From Synechococcus sp. Nb3U1 (lineage in GTDB: Bacteria > Cyanobacteriota > Cyanobacteriia > Thermostichales > Thermostichaceae), in assembly GCF_021533835.1 (NCBI RefSeq), contig NZ_JAKFYQ010000001.1, positions 778,079-842,078 of the forward strand: DNA of 64,000 nt, in the 5' to 3' direction. The translations under genes and the position numbers were made by a program. Below the pieces are notes generated by a model. The model saw only the letters and a program-made list of their open reading frames with translations, searched no databases and was not told the DNA's origin. Shown piece by piece: positions 19,824-29,073 of the stretch (the first letter of the stretch is position 1; each line of letters begins with the position of its first letter).

Positions 19824-20093
19824 ATGTACATTCTGGAATTGTTGTTAAAAGGGAATCCGGCGGCCATCGTCATCCATCAGAAGGAGGAAGAAGCGGCCCA
19901 CCAAGCTTACCAAAGTGTGGTCAATGCCCTGCAAAAAGGATCCCCCGAGAGCCTGGAACTCACCTGCGACCGCACCGGCAAAAAGGTGTTCGTCCTCACC
20001 AGCGAATTGTGTGGCGTGCAAATGACCTCCAAATCCGGTGGCGCTAGCCCGATGGGATCTCGTACTGGCTTTTTGGCCCAGGTGGAAAGCTGA
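19824..20093 (+). CDS. UPF0367 family protein
   Basis: This 89-residue protein fits the cyanobacterial UPF0367 family of unknown function. It begins MYILELLLKGNPAAIVIHQK, and conserved stretches include SLELTCDRTGKKVFVLTSEL and GVQMTSKSG. No signal peptide or membrane segment is present. The start is ATG 19824; a frame open to 19701 does not match the family. The downstream ABC ATPase starts 33 nt later on the same strand, so they may form one transcription unit. Confidence 0.85.
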   Translation: MYILELLLKGNPAAIVIHQKEEEAAHQAYQSVVNALQKGSPESLELTCDRTGKKVFVLTSELCGVQMTSKSGGASPMGSRTGFLAQVES

Positions 20094-20126
20094 GCATGGT
20101 TTTTGCCCTCTCTGGTAGGGATCCCG

Positions 20127-20807
20127 ATGCGTGAGGTGGCGATTCGGGTGGAGCATCTGACCTTTGCTTGGCCGGAGCGTCCGCCTGTCCTAAAAGAGTG
20201 CAGCTTTACCATCCCAACCGGGCAACTGTGGATGTTGTTGGGGCCTAACGGCAGCGGCAAGTCCACTTTGCTACAACTGTTATCTGGATCCCTGACGTAT
20301 CCCAAACCTCTTTCTGGCCACCTAGAGATCAACGGGCGACTGGGCTATGTCTTTCAAAATCCGGATCACCAACTGTTCATGCCCACGGTAGGGGCGGATG
20401 TAGCCTTTGGCTTGGGGGCAGAGCCGCTCACTTTGGCAGAGATCCGGCAGCGGGTGAAAACGGCCCTGGGGCAGGTGGGCTTACTGCACATGATCCGTCG
20501 GCCCATACACAGCCTTAGTGGCGGACAAAAACAACGGGTCGCGGTGGCGGGAGCTTTGGCACGGCGCACTCAAGTGCTACTCCTGGATGAACCGACGGCT
20601 TTGTTGGATCCCGATAGCCAGGCGGATCTGGTGGAGTGCATCCGACAACTGGTGGATCAAGAGGGGATCACCGCCCTCTGGGTAACCCATCGTCTGGCGG
20701 AGCTGGAATGGGCAGATGGGGCGATCTTTTTATCGGAGGGACAAGTGCGCCAACAGGGATCCGCACAGATGGTTCGTCAGCAGATTGGGCAACTGTTTGG
20801 AACCTAA
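20127..20807 (+). CDS. ABC transporter ATPase, energy-coupling-factor/CbiO type
   Basis: This 226-residue nucleotide-binding subunit has all the motifs: Walker A GPNGSGKST, Q-loop VFQNPDHQLFMPTV, signature LSGGQKQRVAVA, Walker B VLLLDEPTA and switch His in WVTHRLAELE. The FQNPDHQ variant and short length are typical of CbiO/EcfA ATPases, which power cobalt, nickel or vitamin uptake. No permease or substrate-binding partner lies nearby, so the substrate cannot be named. The start is ATG 20127 with GGTAGGG upstream; the TTG at 20103 is unlikely. Confidence 0.9.
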   Translation: MREVAIRVEHLTFAWPERPPVLKECSFTIPTGQLWMLLGPNGSGKSTLLQLLSGSLTYPKPLSGHLEINGRLGYVFQNPDHQLFMPTVGADVAFGLGAEPLTLAEIRQRVKTALGQVGLLHMIRRPIHSLSGGQKQRVAVAGALARRTQVLLLDEPTALLDPDSQADLVECIRQLVDQEGITALWVTHRLAELEWADGAIFLSEGQVRQQGSAQMVRQQIGQLFGT

Positions 20808-21042
20808 AGGAGTTGAGGGGATGCGCGGAAAGATCCCAAAGAGATCCCAAAAGGGTGGGTACAGCTCCCCACCGCCATTGTTTAGAATAAAACTGTATCC
20901 AAACTACGAGATCGGTTGGCGTAAGGTGACTATCCTGGACTCATTCTTTTTTATGGATCTACTTTACTGATCCACAGGAGCCATCGTCGGCCGATCACAC
21001 CAGCGGGCTACTGGCCCCACTTACCTAGAGGAGCTCAAGTAC

Positions 21043-21255
21043 ATGGGACTGTCTGACGTCATCGCCAAAGAACTGGAAAACGCTCGTAGCATCTGTTCCG
21101 AGTACGGTGAAGGGGATCCCCACTGCCGTGCCGCTTGGGATGCAGTAGAGGAAGTACTGGCGGCCCGCAGCCACCAACCCACCACTCCAAGTAGCCTGGA
21201 ACAGCACTGCGCTGAAAACCCGGATGCGATCGAATGTCGCGTCTACGACAACTAA
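21043..21255 (+). CDS. cp12: CP12, redox-controlled Calvin-cycle regulator
   Basis: This 70-residue intrinsically disordered protein assembles GAPDH and phosphoribulokinase into an inactive complex in the dark. Both redox cysteine pairs are present: Cys18/Cys28 (N-terminal, PRK-binding) and Cys56/Cys65 (C-terminal, GAPDH-binding). The core AAWDAVEEV carries the AWD_VEE signature, and the protein ends CRVYDN, as in GAPDH-binding CP12. It has its own 235-bp upstream spacer and is followed by a convergent iron permease. Confidence 0.97.
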   Translation: MGLSDVIAKELENARSICSEYGEGDPHCRAAWDAVEEVLAARSHQPTTPSSLEQHCAENPDAIECRVYDN

Positions 21256-21459
21256 ACTCAACACACCTCAGCAAGCCAACCCCTGTGGGCATGATTCTTG
21301 CTCCCAGTGGGATCCCTCAAAAGAAGGGCCTTGCTGGTAGCCTCTACAGGCCTGCTAGAGCAATTCTGGCAGGTTTTGTCTTGCGACAGACATCTGGATT
21401 GATCTAGGTTGATCTGGATTGGAGCCCCCCAGCATATCCATCGAGCTTGCTTTTTGCCC

Positions 21460-22263
21460 TCACTGCGACAGTTCCTGAGCAATGTGAGTCCGTAACCATT
21501 GCCGCACCCCCAAAGCCAAGGCCACCCCAATCAACACCATCTGGGGCAGCAGCGTTTGCCAAGTGGGGTAAAAGCCTAACCAGCGCAACTTCGGGATCCC
21601 AGCCAAAGGTGTAATCGGCAACCAATCGGCCATTTGTAGCGCGTGCAAGCCACTGCCCAAAAACTTAAAGCCCAAGTAGAAAATCAACAGGCTTAAGCCC
21701 CGGAAAAAAGCCCGCAAAGGCAACTTCATGCCCACCTGCAACAGCAACACCGCCACCACCATCAATGCCAGGGATCCCAGTCCCACCCCGGCCCAAAAAT
21801 CTGCCGCCGATAGAGAAGGCGCCAACCCCATATAAAACAACACCGTTTCCGCCCCTTCCCGGAACACAGCTGTAAAGGCGAGGAAAGCCAAAGAGAAAAC
21901 CTGGCCACTGACCAACGCTGCATGCGCTTGTTCTTGGACAAATGCCTGCCAAGAGGCAATCGCCGCCCGACGGTGCAGCCAAAAGCTGATCGAAAACAAC
22001 AAGCCTGCCGCCACCAGCCCGGTGATCCCCTCCAACACTTCCTGTCGGGTATGGGTGAGCATTTGCTGAAAAAACAGCTTCACCAGCAGACCCAGCAATA
22101 CCGCTGCCAGCAAACCCACCGCCCCGCCCATCCACACCCAGCGCTTCTGAGTCGATTGTCCGCTTTTGCCCAAGAAGGCCAGCAGAGCCACCAGCACCAA
22201 CAGAGCCTCCAGACCCTCCCGCAGCAAGATTGAAGCAGCATCCAAAGCGGTGTAGTCCGACAT
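21460..22263 (-). CDS. FTR1-family high-affinity iron permease
   Basis: This 267-residue membrane protein has seven hydrophobic segments and the two REGxE iron-ligand motifs: REGLE (residues 15-19) and REGAE (135-139). That fits the bacterial EfeU/FTR1 family, which moves iron across the inner membrane with a periplasmic oxidase partner. It has no long periplasmic domain, and no EfeO/EfeB gene is next to it. The imelysin at 7.2 kb, distantly related to EfeO-type proteins, is in the same window but not adjacent. Fur control is likely but I did not identify a box. Confidence 0.92.
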   Translation of the reverse strand: MSDYTALDAASILLREGLEALLVLVALLAFLGKSGQSTQKRWVWMGGAVGLLAAVLLGLLVKLFFQQMLTHTRQEVLEGITGLVAAGLLFSISFWLHRRAAIASWQAFVQEQAHAALVSGQVFSLAFLAFTAVFREGAETVLFYMGLAPSLSAADFWAGVGLGSLALMVVAVLLLQVGMKLPLRAFFRGLSLLIFYLGFKFLGSGLHALQMADWLPITPLAGIPKLRWLGFYPTWQTLLPQMVLIGVALALGVRQWLRTHIAQELSQ

Positions 22264-22344
22264 GGTCTCACCCCAGCAGACGATTCCATCCTAGCTTTGT
22301 AACAGGGGAAGGCCGGAGCAATACCCAGTGGGTGAAGCAACCGG

Positions 22345-22836
22345 TTAGGCCGTGGCTGGAATGAACTTAAGGGCAGCAGAGTTCATGCAGTAGCGCAGCC
22401 CTGTCGGCTGAGGGCCATCTCGAAACACATGCCCCAAATGACCGCCGCAGTTGGAGCAATGCACTTCGGTGCGAGGGACAAACAGTTTCCAATCGGTTTT
22501 GGTACCCACCGCATCGGCAGCAATTGGTTCCCAGAAACTGGGCCAACCGGTGCCACTGTCATATTTGGCGGCAGAAGAAAACAGCTGTTGTCCACAGCCC
22601 GCACAGACGTAAATACCTGGAGCTTTGTTGTCGTGGTAGGCATTGCGAAAGGGCGGTTCGGTGCCCTCTTGGCGCAACACGTAGAACTGTTCTTCGGTGA
22701 GCAGCTGCCGCCACTCGGCTTCAGTCTTGTTGAAAGGATAGGTTTGCTGAGCCATCGCGCGGTGCTCTCCTGTCAAGCTAAGGGGTACTGTGACGAGCCC
22801 GGCCATCGTCAAGGTAAACAGCTTGCGTCGTCTCAT
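22345..22836 (-). CDS. msrB: Exported peptide-methionine (R)-S-oxide reductase MsrB
   Basis: This 163-residue enzyme reduces methionine-R-sulfoxide in proteins. A twin-arginine-like signal ([18 protein letters not shown], ending AMAQ) sends it to the periplasm or thylakoid lumen. The zinc site is visible as two CxxC pairs (VCAGCGQQ and [11 protein letters not shown]), and the catalytic cysteine is in [18 protein letters not shown] and GHVFRDGP are standard MsrB motifs. ATG 22836 is the start; a frame open to 22881 is not conserved. It lies 81 bp upstream of the FTR1 gene on the same strand, so the two may be co-transcribed. Confidence 0.95.
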   Translation of the reverse strand: MRRRKLFTLTMAGLVTVPLSLTGEHRAMAQQTYPFNKTEAEWRQLLTEEQFYVLRQEGTEPPFRNAYHDNKAPGIYVCAGCGQQLFSSAAKYDSGTGWPSFWEPIAADAVGTKTDWKLFVPRTEVHCSNCGGHLGHVFRDGPQPTGLRYCMNSAALKFIPATA

Positions 22837-23045
22837 GGGGGTTATCCAATCGGAGCGAGGATTGGGGTGCTCTACTGGCATCTTAACTGTTCTTCGTGAG
22901 CGCTGAAAAAGGGGTGCTCCGTCCCACCTTATGTGAGGATTTCGACATCTGCCTTTACAATGAGTTCAGGTTTGGGATCTGTAAGGGCAGTTTGGTGGGA
23001 TCCCTCTCCCTCAACATCGGTCCTGTAGGTCATGGAGTTATCCTT

Positions 23046-23489
23046 ATGCTGCTGGTCGGCTCAGGCGAAAAATTTGTGCGGCAACTGGAGCAATCTGGGG
23101 CCTTGGCCATCTTTGTGACCCCGGAAGGGGGATCCGAAGGGCATTACTTACGGCGGCTGCGGGGAGCAGGCTATCAGGTGGTTACCCTCTCCAGCAAGGG
23201 CATCGGGGATCTAGCTGGTTATTTGACTCGCATCCACGGGGTGCGCCCAGCCATTCTCGGCAAGTCGGAACGGCGCACCTACTTCTTCCCTCCCTTGATT
23301 GAGCAGTATCGGGCCACCTTACCCCCAAACGCGAAGGGGTTGGTGTTCTGGTTTTATGAAGGGCATGTGCTCAGCCAGCAGGAGCTGTCTTACTTGGTGA
23401 AGCTGAGCCAGGAGGACAAGGGGGTGAAGGTTGTGGTGGAGTTGGGGCGAGATCGAGCGATTCGTTGGCAACCTTTGCAGAGCGCCTGA
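23046..23489 (+). CDS. ndhN: NAD(P)H-quinone oxidoreductase subunit N
   Basis: This 147-residue peripheral subunit belongs to the photosynthetic NDH-1 complex, which drives cyclic electron flow and respiration at the thylakoid. It matches NdhN by KFVRQLEQSGALAIF, EGGSEGHYLRRLRGAGY, IHGVRPAILGK, the PNAKGLVFWFYEGHVLSQQE-type region and the end VKVVVELGRDRAIRWQPL. The start is ATG 23046, with GGAG about 8 nt upstream; the open frame extends to 22896 but those residues are not part of NdhN. First gene of an ndhN-ldpA-ycf45 run. Confidence 0.9.
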   Translation: MLLVGSGEKFVRQLEQSGALAIFVTPEGGSEGHYLRRLRGAGYQVVTLSSKGIGDLAGYLTRIHGVRPAILGKSERRTYFFPPLIEQYRATLPPNAKGLVFWFYEGHVLSQQELSYLVKLSQEDKGVKVVVELGRDRAIRWQPLQSA

Positions 23490-23557
23490 AGAATTCTTTG
23501 CTACCATCTCAGGTAGATAGCCCGCGGCCCAGACAACCATCCCGCTAGTGGCTTTTC

Positions 23558-24580
23558 GTGCCCGTGACCTTGCCAAACGCCTCGCTGCAACAGGGTACCT
23601 GGTTCAAACTGATCTGTGGTGCAAGTTTCCATCACTTGCCCTCGGTTCGGGAGCTAGCCTTCCTCTACACGCTGGCCGGAGTGGATTGCATTGACTTAGC
23701 GGCGGATCCAGCGATTGTGCGGGCCGCTCAACAGGGGATCCAGTGGGCCCAAGCGGAGGATCTGCAAGCGGGATCCCCTTGGCTGATGGTCAGTGTTAAC
23801 GATGGCGAGGATGTGCATTTTCGCAAGGCGGTATTGACGGATCCGGTTTGTCCTGCCGATTGTCCGCAGCCCTGTGTAGCGGTTTGTCCTCCCCACGCCT
23901 TGGCTCCGTTCGCAACTTCCGGAACCGTTCATATTCAAGCGGAGCTGTGCTACGGCTGCGGGCGCTGTGAACCCATCTGCCCCCACCGGCGCATTGCCAC
24001 CCCCAACCATCAAGTGCCTTTGCCACAGGTATTGCCGTCGCTCATCGGCCTGGGCATTCAAGCGGTAGAAATTCATACCCAAATTGGTCGACAGGCGCAA
24101 TTCGGGCAACTGTGGGGATCCCTGCGGCCCTGGCTGCCTCACTTGGAGGCTCTATCCATCAGCTTTAACGATGGCCCTGGATTGGAAGCTTATCTACAGG
24201 ATTTGCTAGCCCTGATGGATCCCTTACCCAAGGTGTTGATCTGGCAGGTAGATGGCCGGCCCATGAGCGGGGATATTGGGTCTGGCTCGGGCACCAGCAA
24301 AGCCACCCTGAAGCTGGCTCAGAAGGTGCTGAACATGGGTTTGCCCGGTTATGTGCAGTTAGCGGGGGGAACCAATGCCCAAACGGTACCCTTGTTGGAT
24401 CCCCGCTGGCCAGTGGCGGGATTGGCCTTTGGCAGTTACGCACGGCAGTTGGTGGCCTCCTACTTGGAAAAGGGATTGGCTGCTGGGATCCCGTTGGCCA
24501 AACAGTTGGTGGCTCAAGTCAAGCATCGACCGGTGGCAGTTGCCCCTGGACTTAAACAAACCTCTTTTTCCTACGTTTGA
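23558..24580 (+). CDS. ldpA: Iron-sulfur protein LdpA (light-dependent period)
   Basis: This 340-residue cyanobacterial protein carries two ferredoxin-like 4Fe-4S cysteine clusters: [17 protein letters not shown] (about residues 98-114) and [15 protein letters not shown] (about 132-146). The N-terminal segment [20 protein letters not shown] and the TIM-barrel-like C-terminal domain match LdpA. In Synechococcus elongatus LdpA senses redox state and adjusts circadian period in response to light. GTG 23558 is the likely start. It overlaps or touches the next gene (ycf45) and lies 68 nt after ndhN. Confidence 0.9.
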   Translation: MPVTLPNASLQQGTWFKLICGASFHHLPSVRELAFLYTLAGVDCIDLAADPAIVRAAQQGIQWAQAEDLQAGSPWLMVSVNDGEDVHFRKAVLTDPVCPADCPQPCVAVCPPHALAPFATSGTVHIQAELCYGCGRCEPICPHRRIATPNHQVPLPQVLPSLIGLGIQAVEIHTQIGRQAQFGQLWGSLRPWLPHLEALSISFNDGPGLEAYLQDLLALMDPLPKVLIWQVDGRPMSGDIGSGSGTSKATLKLAQKVLNMGLPGYVQLAGGTNAQTVPLLDPRWPVAGLAFGSYARQLVASYLEKGLAAGIPLAKQLVAQVKHRPVAVAPGLKQTSFSYV

Positions 24581-24582
24581 TT

Positions 24583-26421
24583 ATGAATTTCCCTGTAGAG
24601 TCCTCGACCTTGAACCCGCTGGTGGATCCCGACCGTACCGATTTTCCCGGCCAAGCCCACTACACCGACGACCTGAGCAAGCTCCTGGACATTTTGCCTG
24701 CCCCGATTCGGGAACGACTGGAGCACCATCCGCAGTTGGATCGCCTGGTGGAGGTGGTGCTGGATTTGGGCCGACGTCCAGAGGCCCGTTTTCCTGGATC
24801 CGCCGATTACCTCTCAGAAGAGGTGGTCACCCGGGCCGACTTGGATCAGGTGATTAGCCGGGTGGGGGAGTTTAGCGGCGACAACCGGGCTGGCATTGCC
24901 TCCACGCTGCATCGGATTAGTGCCATTCGCAACCGCCAAGGGACGATCATCGGCCTTACCTGTCGGGTGGGTCGCTGCATCATCGGCGTGATCAGCATGA
25001 TCCGCGACTTGGTGGAGCAGGGCCGTTCGATGCTGTTACTGGGCCGACCGGGGGTGGGCAAAACTACTGCCCTACGGGAGATTGCGCGGGTGCTAGCGGA
25101 CGATCTGCACAAGCGGGTAGTGATCATCGATACCTCTAATGAGATCGCTGGCGATGGGGATGTGCCCCATCCGGGCATTGGCCGGGCCAGACGGATGCAG
25201 GTGGCCACCCCCGAACTGCAACACAAAGTGATGATCGAGGCGGTGGAAAACCACATGCCAGAGGTGGTGGTGATCGACGAAATTGGCACGGAACTGGAAG
25301 CCTTGGCCTCCCGTACCATTGCCGAACGGGGGGTGCAACTGGTGGCTACCGCCCATGGCAACCGCATCGATAACCTGATGAAAAATCCCACCCTCTCGGA
25401 TTTGGTGGGGGGGATCCAATCTGTAACCTTGGGAGATGATGAGGCGCGGCGACGGGGCAGCCAGAAGAGCGTCTTAGAGCGCAAAGCCCCTCCCACCTTT
25501 GATATTGCCGTGGAAATGCTAGAGCGAGCCCGCTGGGTGGTACACGAAGATGTGGCCGCCACGGTGGATCGCCTCTTGCGCAATCGAGAACCCTTGATTC
25601 AAACCCGTAGCCTAGATGAGAAGGGGCAGGTGGTGATCGAGCGTCCGGTCATGTCTGGCCCACAATGGCCGCCCACTAGCAGCAGCAGCACAATGTCTCC
25701 GGCGCGAGAACGGGGGGGATGGCGACGTTCTGGACGGATGGAAGCATTACCCCTAGAGCCCCTGGAAGGTCGCTTGCGGCAGCGGGATCCTCGGGAAACC
25801 AACTTGGTGGAAGCGGGATCGGGATCGGGATTGGGATTGGGGTTCCGTTCTAGCCTTGGTTTAGATGAAGAAGAGAGCTTGGACTTTGAGGGATCCGAAG
25901 ACAACCCACGGGATAGTGATGGGCCTTTGATGATTTACCCCTACGGGGTGAGCCGCTTTCATCTGGAGCAGGTGATCCAAACCCTGAAGTTGCAGGCGGA
26001 GGTCACCAAGGATTTGGATGGGGCAGATATTGTCTTGGCCTTGCGATCCCATGTGCGCAATCGCTCCAAGATCCAACAATTGGCCCACTCTCGCCAGATC
26101 CCGATTCATACCGTCAAAGCCAATACCCTAATCGCCCTGACCCGCGCCCTGCGCCACATCCTCAACATTGAAACGGAAGACGGATCCGACTCGGAACTGG
26201 AGTTGTTTATCCAGGCCAGCGCTGGCGATGAAACCGAAGCCCTAGAAGAAGCTCGCCTAGCGGTAGAGCAGATCGTGATCCCCAAGTCACAGCCGGTGGA
26301 ATTGTTGCCCCGCTCCGCCCTGATCCGCAAGTTGCAGCACCAGTTGGTGGAGCATTACCATTTGCGCGCCCAGAGCTTTGGCGAAGAACCCAACCGCCGC
26401 TTGCGGATTTATCCCAAGTGA
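24583..26421 (+). CDS. ycf45: Ycf45: SpoIIIAA-like ATPase with C-terminal R3H domain
   Basis: This is a 612-residue cytoplasmic P-loop ATPase. The N-terminal half matches SpoIIIAA/Ycf45: Walker [10 protein letters not shown] (about residue 155), [20 protein letters not shown], Walker [14 protein letters not shown] and the hexameric-ATPase [14 protein letters not shown]. An acidic, Ser/Gly-rich linker (about 365-450) follows, then a DNA/RNA-binding-type domain ([12 protein letters not shown]) and an R3H-like C-terminus ending [20 protein letters not shown]. Its role in cyanobacteria and plastids is not settled. It starts directly at the ldpA stop, so it is translationally coupled. TTG 24577 is an alternative start. 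Confidence 0.88.
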   Translation: MNFPVESSTLNPLVDPDRTDFPGQAHYTDDLSKLLDILPAPIRERLEHHPQLDRLVEVVLDLGRRPEARFPGSADYLSEEVVTRADLDQVISRVGEFSGDNRAGIASTLHRISAIRNRQGTIIGLTCRVGRCIIGVISMIRDLVEQGRSMLLLGRPGVGKTTALREIARVLADDLHKRVVIIDTSNEIAGDGDVPHPGIGRARRMQVATPELQHKVMIEAVENHMPEVVVIDEIGTELEALASRTIAERGVQLVATAHGNRIDNLMKNPTLSDLVGGIQSVTLGDDEARRRGSQKSVLERKAPPTFDIAVEMLERARWVVHEDVAATVDRLLRNREPLIQTRSLDEKGQVVIERPVMSGPQWPPTSSSSTMSPARERGGWRRSGRMEALPLEPLEGRLRQRDPRETNLVEAGSGSGLGLGFRSSLGLDEEESLDFEGSEDNPRDSDGPLMIYPYGVSRFHLEQVIQTLKLQAEVTKDLDGADIVLALRSHVRNRSKIQQLAHSRQIPIHTVKANTLIALTRALRHILNIETEDGSDSELELFIQASAGDETEALEEARLAVEQIVIPKSQPVELLPRSALIRKLQHQLVEHYHLRAQSFGEEPNRRLRIYPK

Positions 26422-26560
26422 ACGGTACTCCATAACTCCCGCAGATCCCAGCTTATTAAGCCTGTCAATAGGGCATAGAGTCTTGATGACTCTGTTGCTG
26501 GAGCCACCTGGGCTACGATCTGGCTACACAAAGGTACCATCCATCGCTATGGGGGTAGCA

Positions 26561-27133
26561 ATGACAGCTCCAGGAGTACGCTGGACCACTCGGGATATCG
26601 AAGCGCTCCCAGAGAACGAAGGGATCCGCTACGAGCTCATTGACGGAGAACTACTGGTGACTCGCTCTCCTCATCATCGCCATCAGCATTTGGCTGGGCG
26701 AATTTTCTCTCTTCTCGATCAATGGTCGCTGAGCACGGGGCTAGGGGAACCCTCAATCATGCCAGGGTTGATCTTCTCAGACTCCGATAATGTCTGCCCA
26801 GATGTTGTTTGGGTGAGCTATCAGCGGTTACCTCAAATTCAAGATGAAGCAGGACATTTTTGTGGTGCCCCTGAGTTGGTAGTTGAAGTGCTATCACCCG
26901 GAAGAGTGAATGAAGACCGAGACCGTTTGGCAAAACTCAAGCTCTATTCTGTGCAGGGGGTACAAGAGTACTGGATCGTGGATCGACTGGCCCAAAGAAT
27001 GGAAGTGTATCGTCGCCAGAGTGCCCAGTTGGTGTTGGTAGAAACCCTGTTGGCTCAAGATAGATTGTCTTCCCCTCTCCTGCCGGGGTTTAACTGCGCA
27101 GTGGCGGATCTTTTTGTCTCACGGGCTTGTTGA
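26561..27133 (+). CDS. Uma2-family (DUF820) putative nuclease
   Basis: This 190-residue protein belongs to the PD-(D/E)xK fold Uma2 family, common in many copies in cyanobacteria. The active-site pattern is visible: YELIDGELLV, then VCPDVVWVS (catalytic Asp), then LVVEVLSP (E-x-hydrophobic) followed by DRLAKLKLYSVQGVQEYWIVD. ATG 26561, preceded by GGGGG at 5 nt, is preferred over the longer frame from 26378. The family is usually annotated as an endonuclease, but a cellular substrate is generally unknown. It follows ycf45 after about 140 nt. Confidence 0.9.
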   Translation: MTAPGVRWTTRDIEALPENEGIRYELIDGELLVTRSPHHRHQHLAGRIFSLLDQWSLSTGLGEPSIMPGLIFSDSDNVCPDVVWVSYQRLPQIQDEAGHFCGAPELVVEVLSPGRVNEDRDRLAKLKLYSVQGVQEYWIVDRLAQRMEVYRRQSAQLVLVETLLAQDRLSSPLLPGFNCAVADLFVSRAC

Positions 27134-27359
27134 CTTGGGCCCTCTATCCTCGTACATCCTCATATCCAGATTTGCGCATTCTCTCCCCAAATCCGGGATC
27201 CCCTCCGGTACGTATCCATAAAGAGTACGGTTAAGCCCTGGCAGTGACCGTTTCAATGCAACAAAATGTTAAGGGCTACCTTTGGGCTGTTGCCAGGATC
27301 CTGCTTGGGGAGATCCAGTCCTCTGTTGGCCCATTGCACACATCCAAGGACACATAGTT

Positions 27360-27794
27360 ATGCTGAACAATCGTCGCGGTTTTTTACAGTGGCTGGCTCT
27401 CGGGTTTGGCTCAGTGGCGGGGTTGTGGCCTGCATTCACCCAACGTCGTTCTGCCCGTGTCATCGCCCAAACACCCGAGCCGGAATTTGTGAAAGTGGCA
27501 ACGGTGGAAGATTTGGCGGATGGCCCCTTCAAGGTGGAAAACGCCTTTGGGGACAACACCCCTACCCTGTGGCTGAGCGGGGATCCGGAGGATCCAGACT
27601 CTTTGCTGGCCTTGGATGCGGCTTGCCCCCATGCCGGTTGTGATGTGAACTGGCGCGGTGAAAATTATGTCTGTCCCTGTCATGGTTCTGCTTTCGCTGC
27701 CGATGGTAGTCGTACCCGTGGCCCAGCCAATGCAGACCTGACGGCCTATGAAGTCAAGGTTGAGGATGGGGAAATTTTGGTGGCCAAAGCCTAA
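27360..27794 (+). CDS. Rieske [2Fe-2S] protein, PetC3-like
   Basis: This 144-residue exported or membrane-anchored iron-sulfur protein starts with a twin-arginine-like leader (MLNNRRGFLQWLALGFG). The cluster motifs are CPHAGC and CPCHGSAF, the two Cys-His boxes of Rieske proteins. It is shorter than the canonical b6f PetC and lacks its usual transmembrane/hinge pattern, so it resembles the divergent PetC3 type found in cyanobacterial periplasm or cytoplasmic membranes. ATG 27360 is chosen because the leader starts there. It is upstream of a glycosyltransferase on the same strand, with 56 nt between them. Confidence 0.85.
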   Translation: MLNNRRGFLQWLALGFGSVAGLWPAFTQRRSARVIAQTPEPEFVKVATVEDLADGPFKVENAFGDNTPTLWLSGDPEDPDSLLALDAACPHAGCDVNWRGENYVCPCHGSAFAADGSRTRGPANADLTAYEVKVEDGEILVAKA

Positions 27795-27850
27795 ATTTCC
27801 CGGACAGAATCCTAGACAATTGGTTGAGCCCTTCAGGATAGGATCCCTTT

Positions 27851-28960
27851 GTGACTCAGCCACGCCGATATCTGTTCCTCTCTACTCCGGTGGGTTCCTT
27901 GGGATCCGGAGCCGGGGGTGGGGTGGAACTGAATCTAGCCAACCTGACGCGCACCCTGCTCGAGGGGGGATCCCAGGTGCAGGTGTTGGCCCCTCAGGGA
28001 TCCCGCATCGCTGGATTGCCCCAGTCCGTCATCGAGCCGGTGGCAGGTTTACCCCCTGCCTATGCCCAAAGCCAAGGCCGGGATCAGCCGGTACAGATTC
28101 ACACCCCCTCTTTGTTGGCGTGCCTATGGCAACGGGCCGCCCAAATGCAGGCTGATTTTGATCTGATCGTCAACTGGAGCTACGATTGGCTTTCTTTTTA
28201 TCTGACGGATTTTTTCCGCACCCCGGTGGCCCATATCGTCAGCATGGGATCCCTCACCGATGCCGTGGATCAGGCTCTGGAACATGTTGCCCAAACCCAC
28301 CCTGGTCGGCTGGCAGTGCATTCCCGTGCCCAAGCCCAAACCTTCGCCTTTGCCCCAGCATGGATGGCGGCAGGTCGGGATCCCTTTGTCTATTTGCCTT
28401 GCGGGGTAGATTTGCAAACTTATGATTTTGTGCCCCACGGCAATGGATCCCTGGCTTGGGTGGGCCGCATTGCCCCCGAAAAAGGCTTAGAAGATTGCGC
28501 TGCCCTCTCTGAAAAGACAGGGATCCCGGTGGTGATCTTAGGCCATCTGCAGGATCCGGCCTACTGGCAGCAAATCCAGGCTCACTATCCCCGAGCGCAA
28601 CTGGATTACCGAGGGTTCTTACCCACTCGAGCCATGCAGCAGATCCTGGGCCAGTGCTCCGCTTTGGTCATGACCCCCAAGTGGATCGAAGCCTTCGGCA
28701 TGGTGGCGGTGGAGGCTCTAGCCTGTGGAGTACCTGTCATCACCTATCGACGCGGCGGGCCAGCGGAAATTGTCAGCGATGGAGAAACCGGCTGGGTGGT
28801 GGATCCCGATGATGTGCCGGCTTTGGCCGATGCTGTGGGTCGCCTAGAGCGCATCGATAGGAACCACTGTCGCCAACGGGTTGAACAGCACTATTCTCTG
28901 AGCGTGATGGCAGAACGGTTTCTGGCCTGGGATAAGCAAATTTGCGGGGATCCCGGTTAG
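27851..28960 (+). CDS. GT4-like glycosyltransferase, possibly UDP-glucose:tetrahydrobiopterin type
   Basis: This 369-residue GT-B glycosyltransferase opens with LFLSTPVGSLGSGAGGGVEL, an N-terminal substrate loop. The C-terminal donor domain has LAWVGRIAPEKGLED and the E7 motif EAFGMVAVEALACGVPVI. The overall sequence resembles the cyanobacterial BGluT family, which glucosylates tetrahydrobiopterin to make cyanopterin. That substrate is my inference; the same fold transfers many sugars. GTG 27851 has AGGA upstream. No pterin genes are adjacent. Confidence 0.85.
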   Translation: MTQPRRYLFLSTPVGSLGSGAGGGVELNLANLTRTLLEGGSQVQVLAPQGSRIAGLPQSVIEPVAGLPPAYAQSQGRDQPVQIHTPSLLACLWQRAAQMQADFDLIVNWSYDWLSFYLTDFFRTPVAHIVSMGSLTDAVDQALEHVAQTHPGRLAVHSRAQAQTFAFAPAWMAAGRDPFVYLPCGVDLQTYDFVPHGNGSLAWVGRIAPEKGLEDCAALSEKTGIPVVILGHLQDPAYWQQIQAHYPRAQLDYRGFLPTRAMQQILGQCSALVMTPKWIEAFGMVAVEALACGVPVITYRRGGPAEIVSDGETGWVVDPDDVPALADAVGRLERIDRNHCRQRVEQHYSLSVMAERFLAWDKQICGDPG

Positions 28961-29073
28961 GCACGCCGCAAGGGAGGAGGCAGGCAGTGGTACTATTGTC
29001 TTGATTTTGGCGCTCTGTGCCAGATCCATAGCCCACTTACGCGAACGTTTCGACTCACGACGGGGAAGACACC

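Noticed and set aside
22896-23045. 50-residue extension of NdhN
   Set aside because: The open frame extends upstream but the family start and ribosome-binding site point to ATG 23046.
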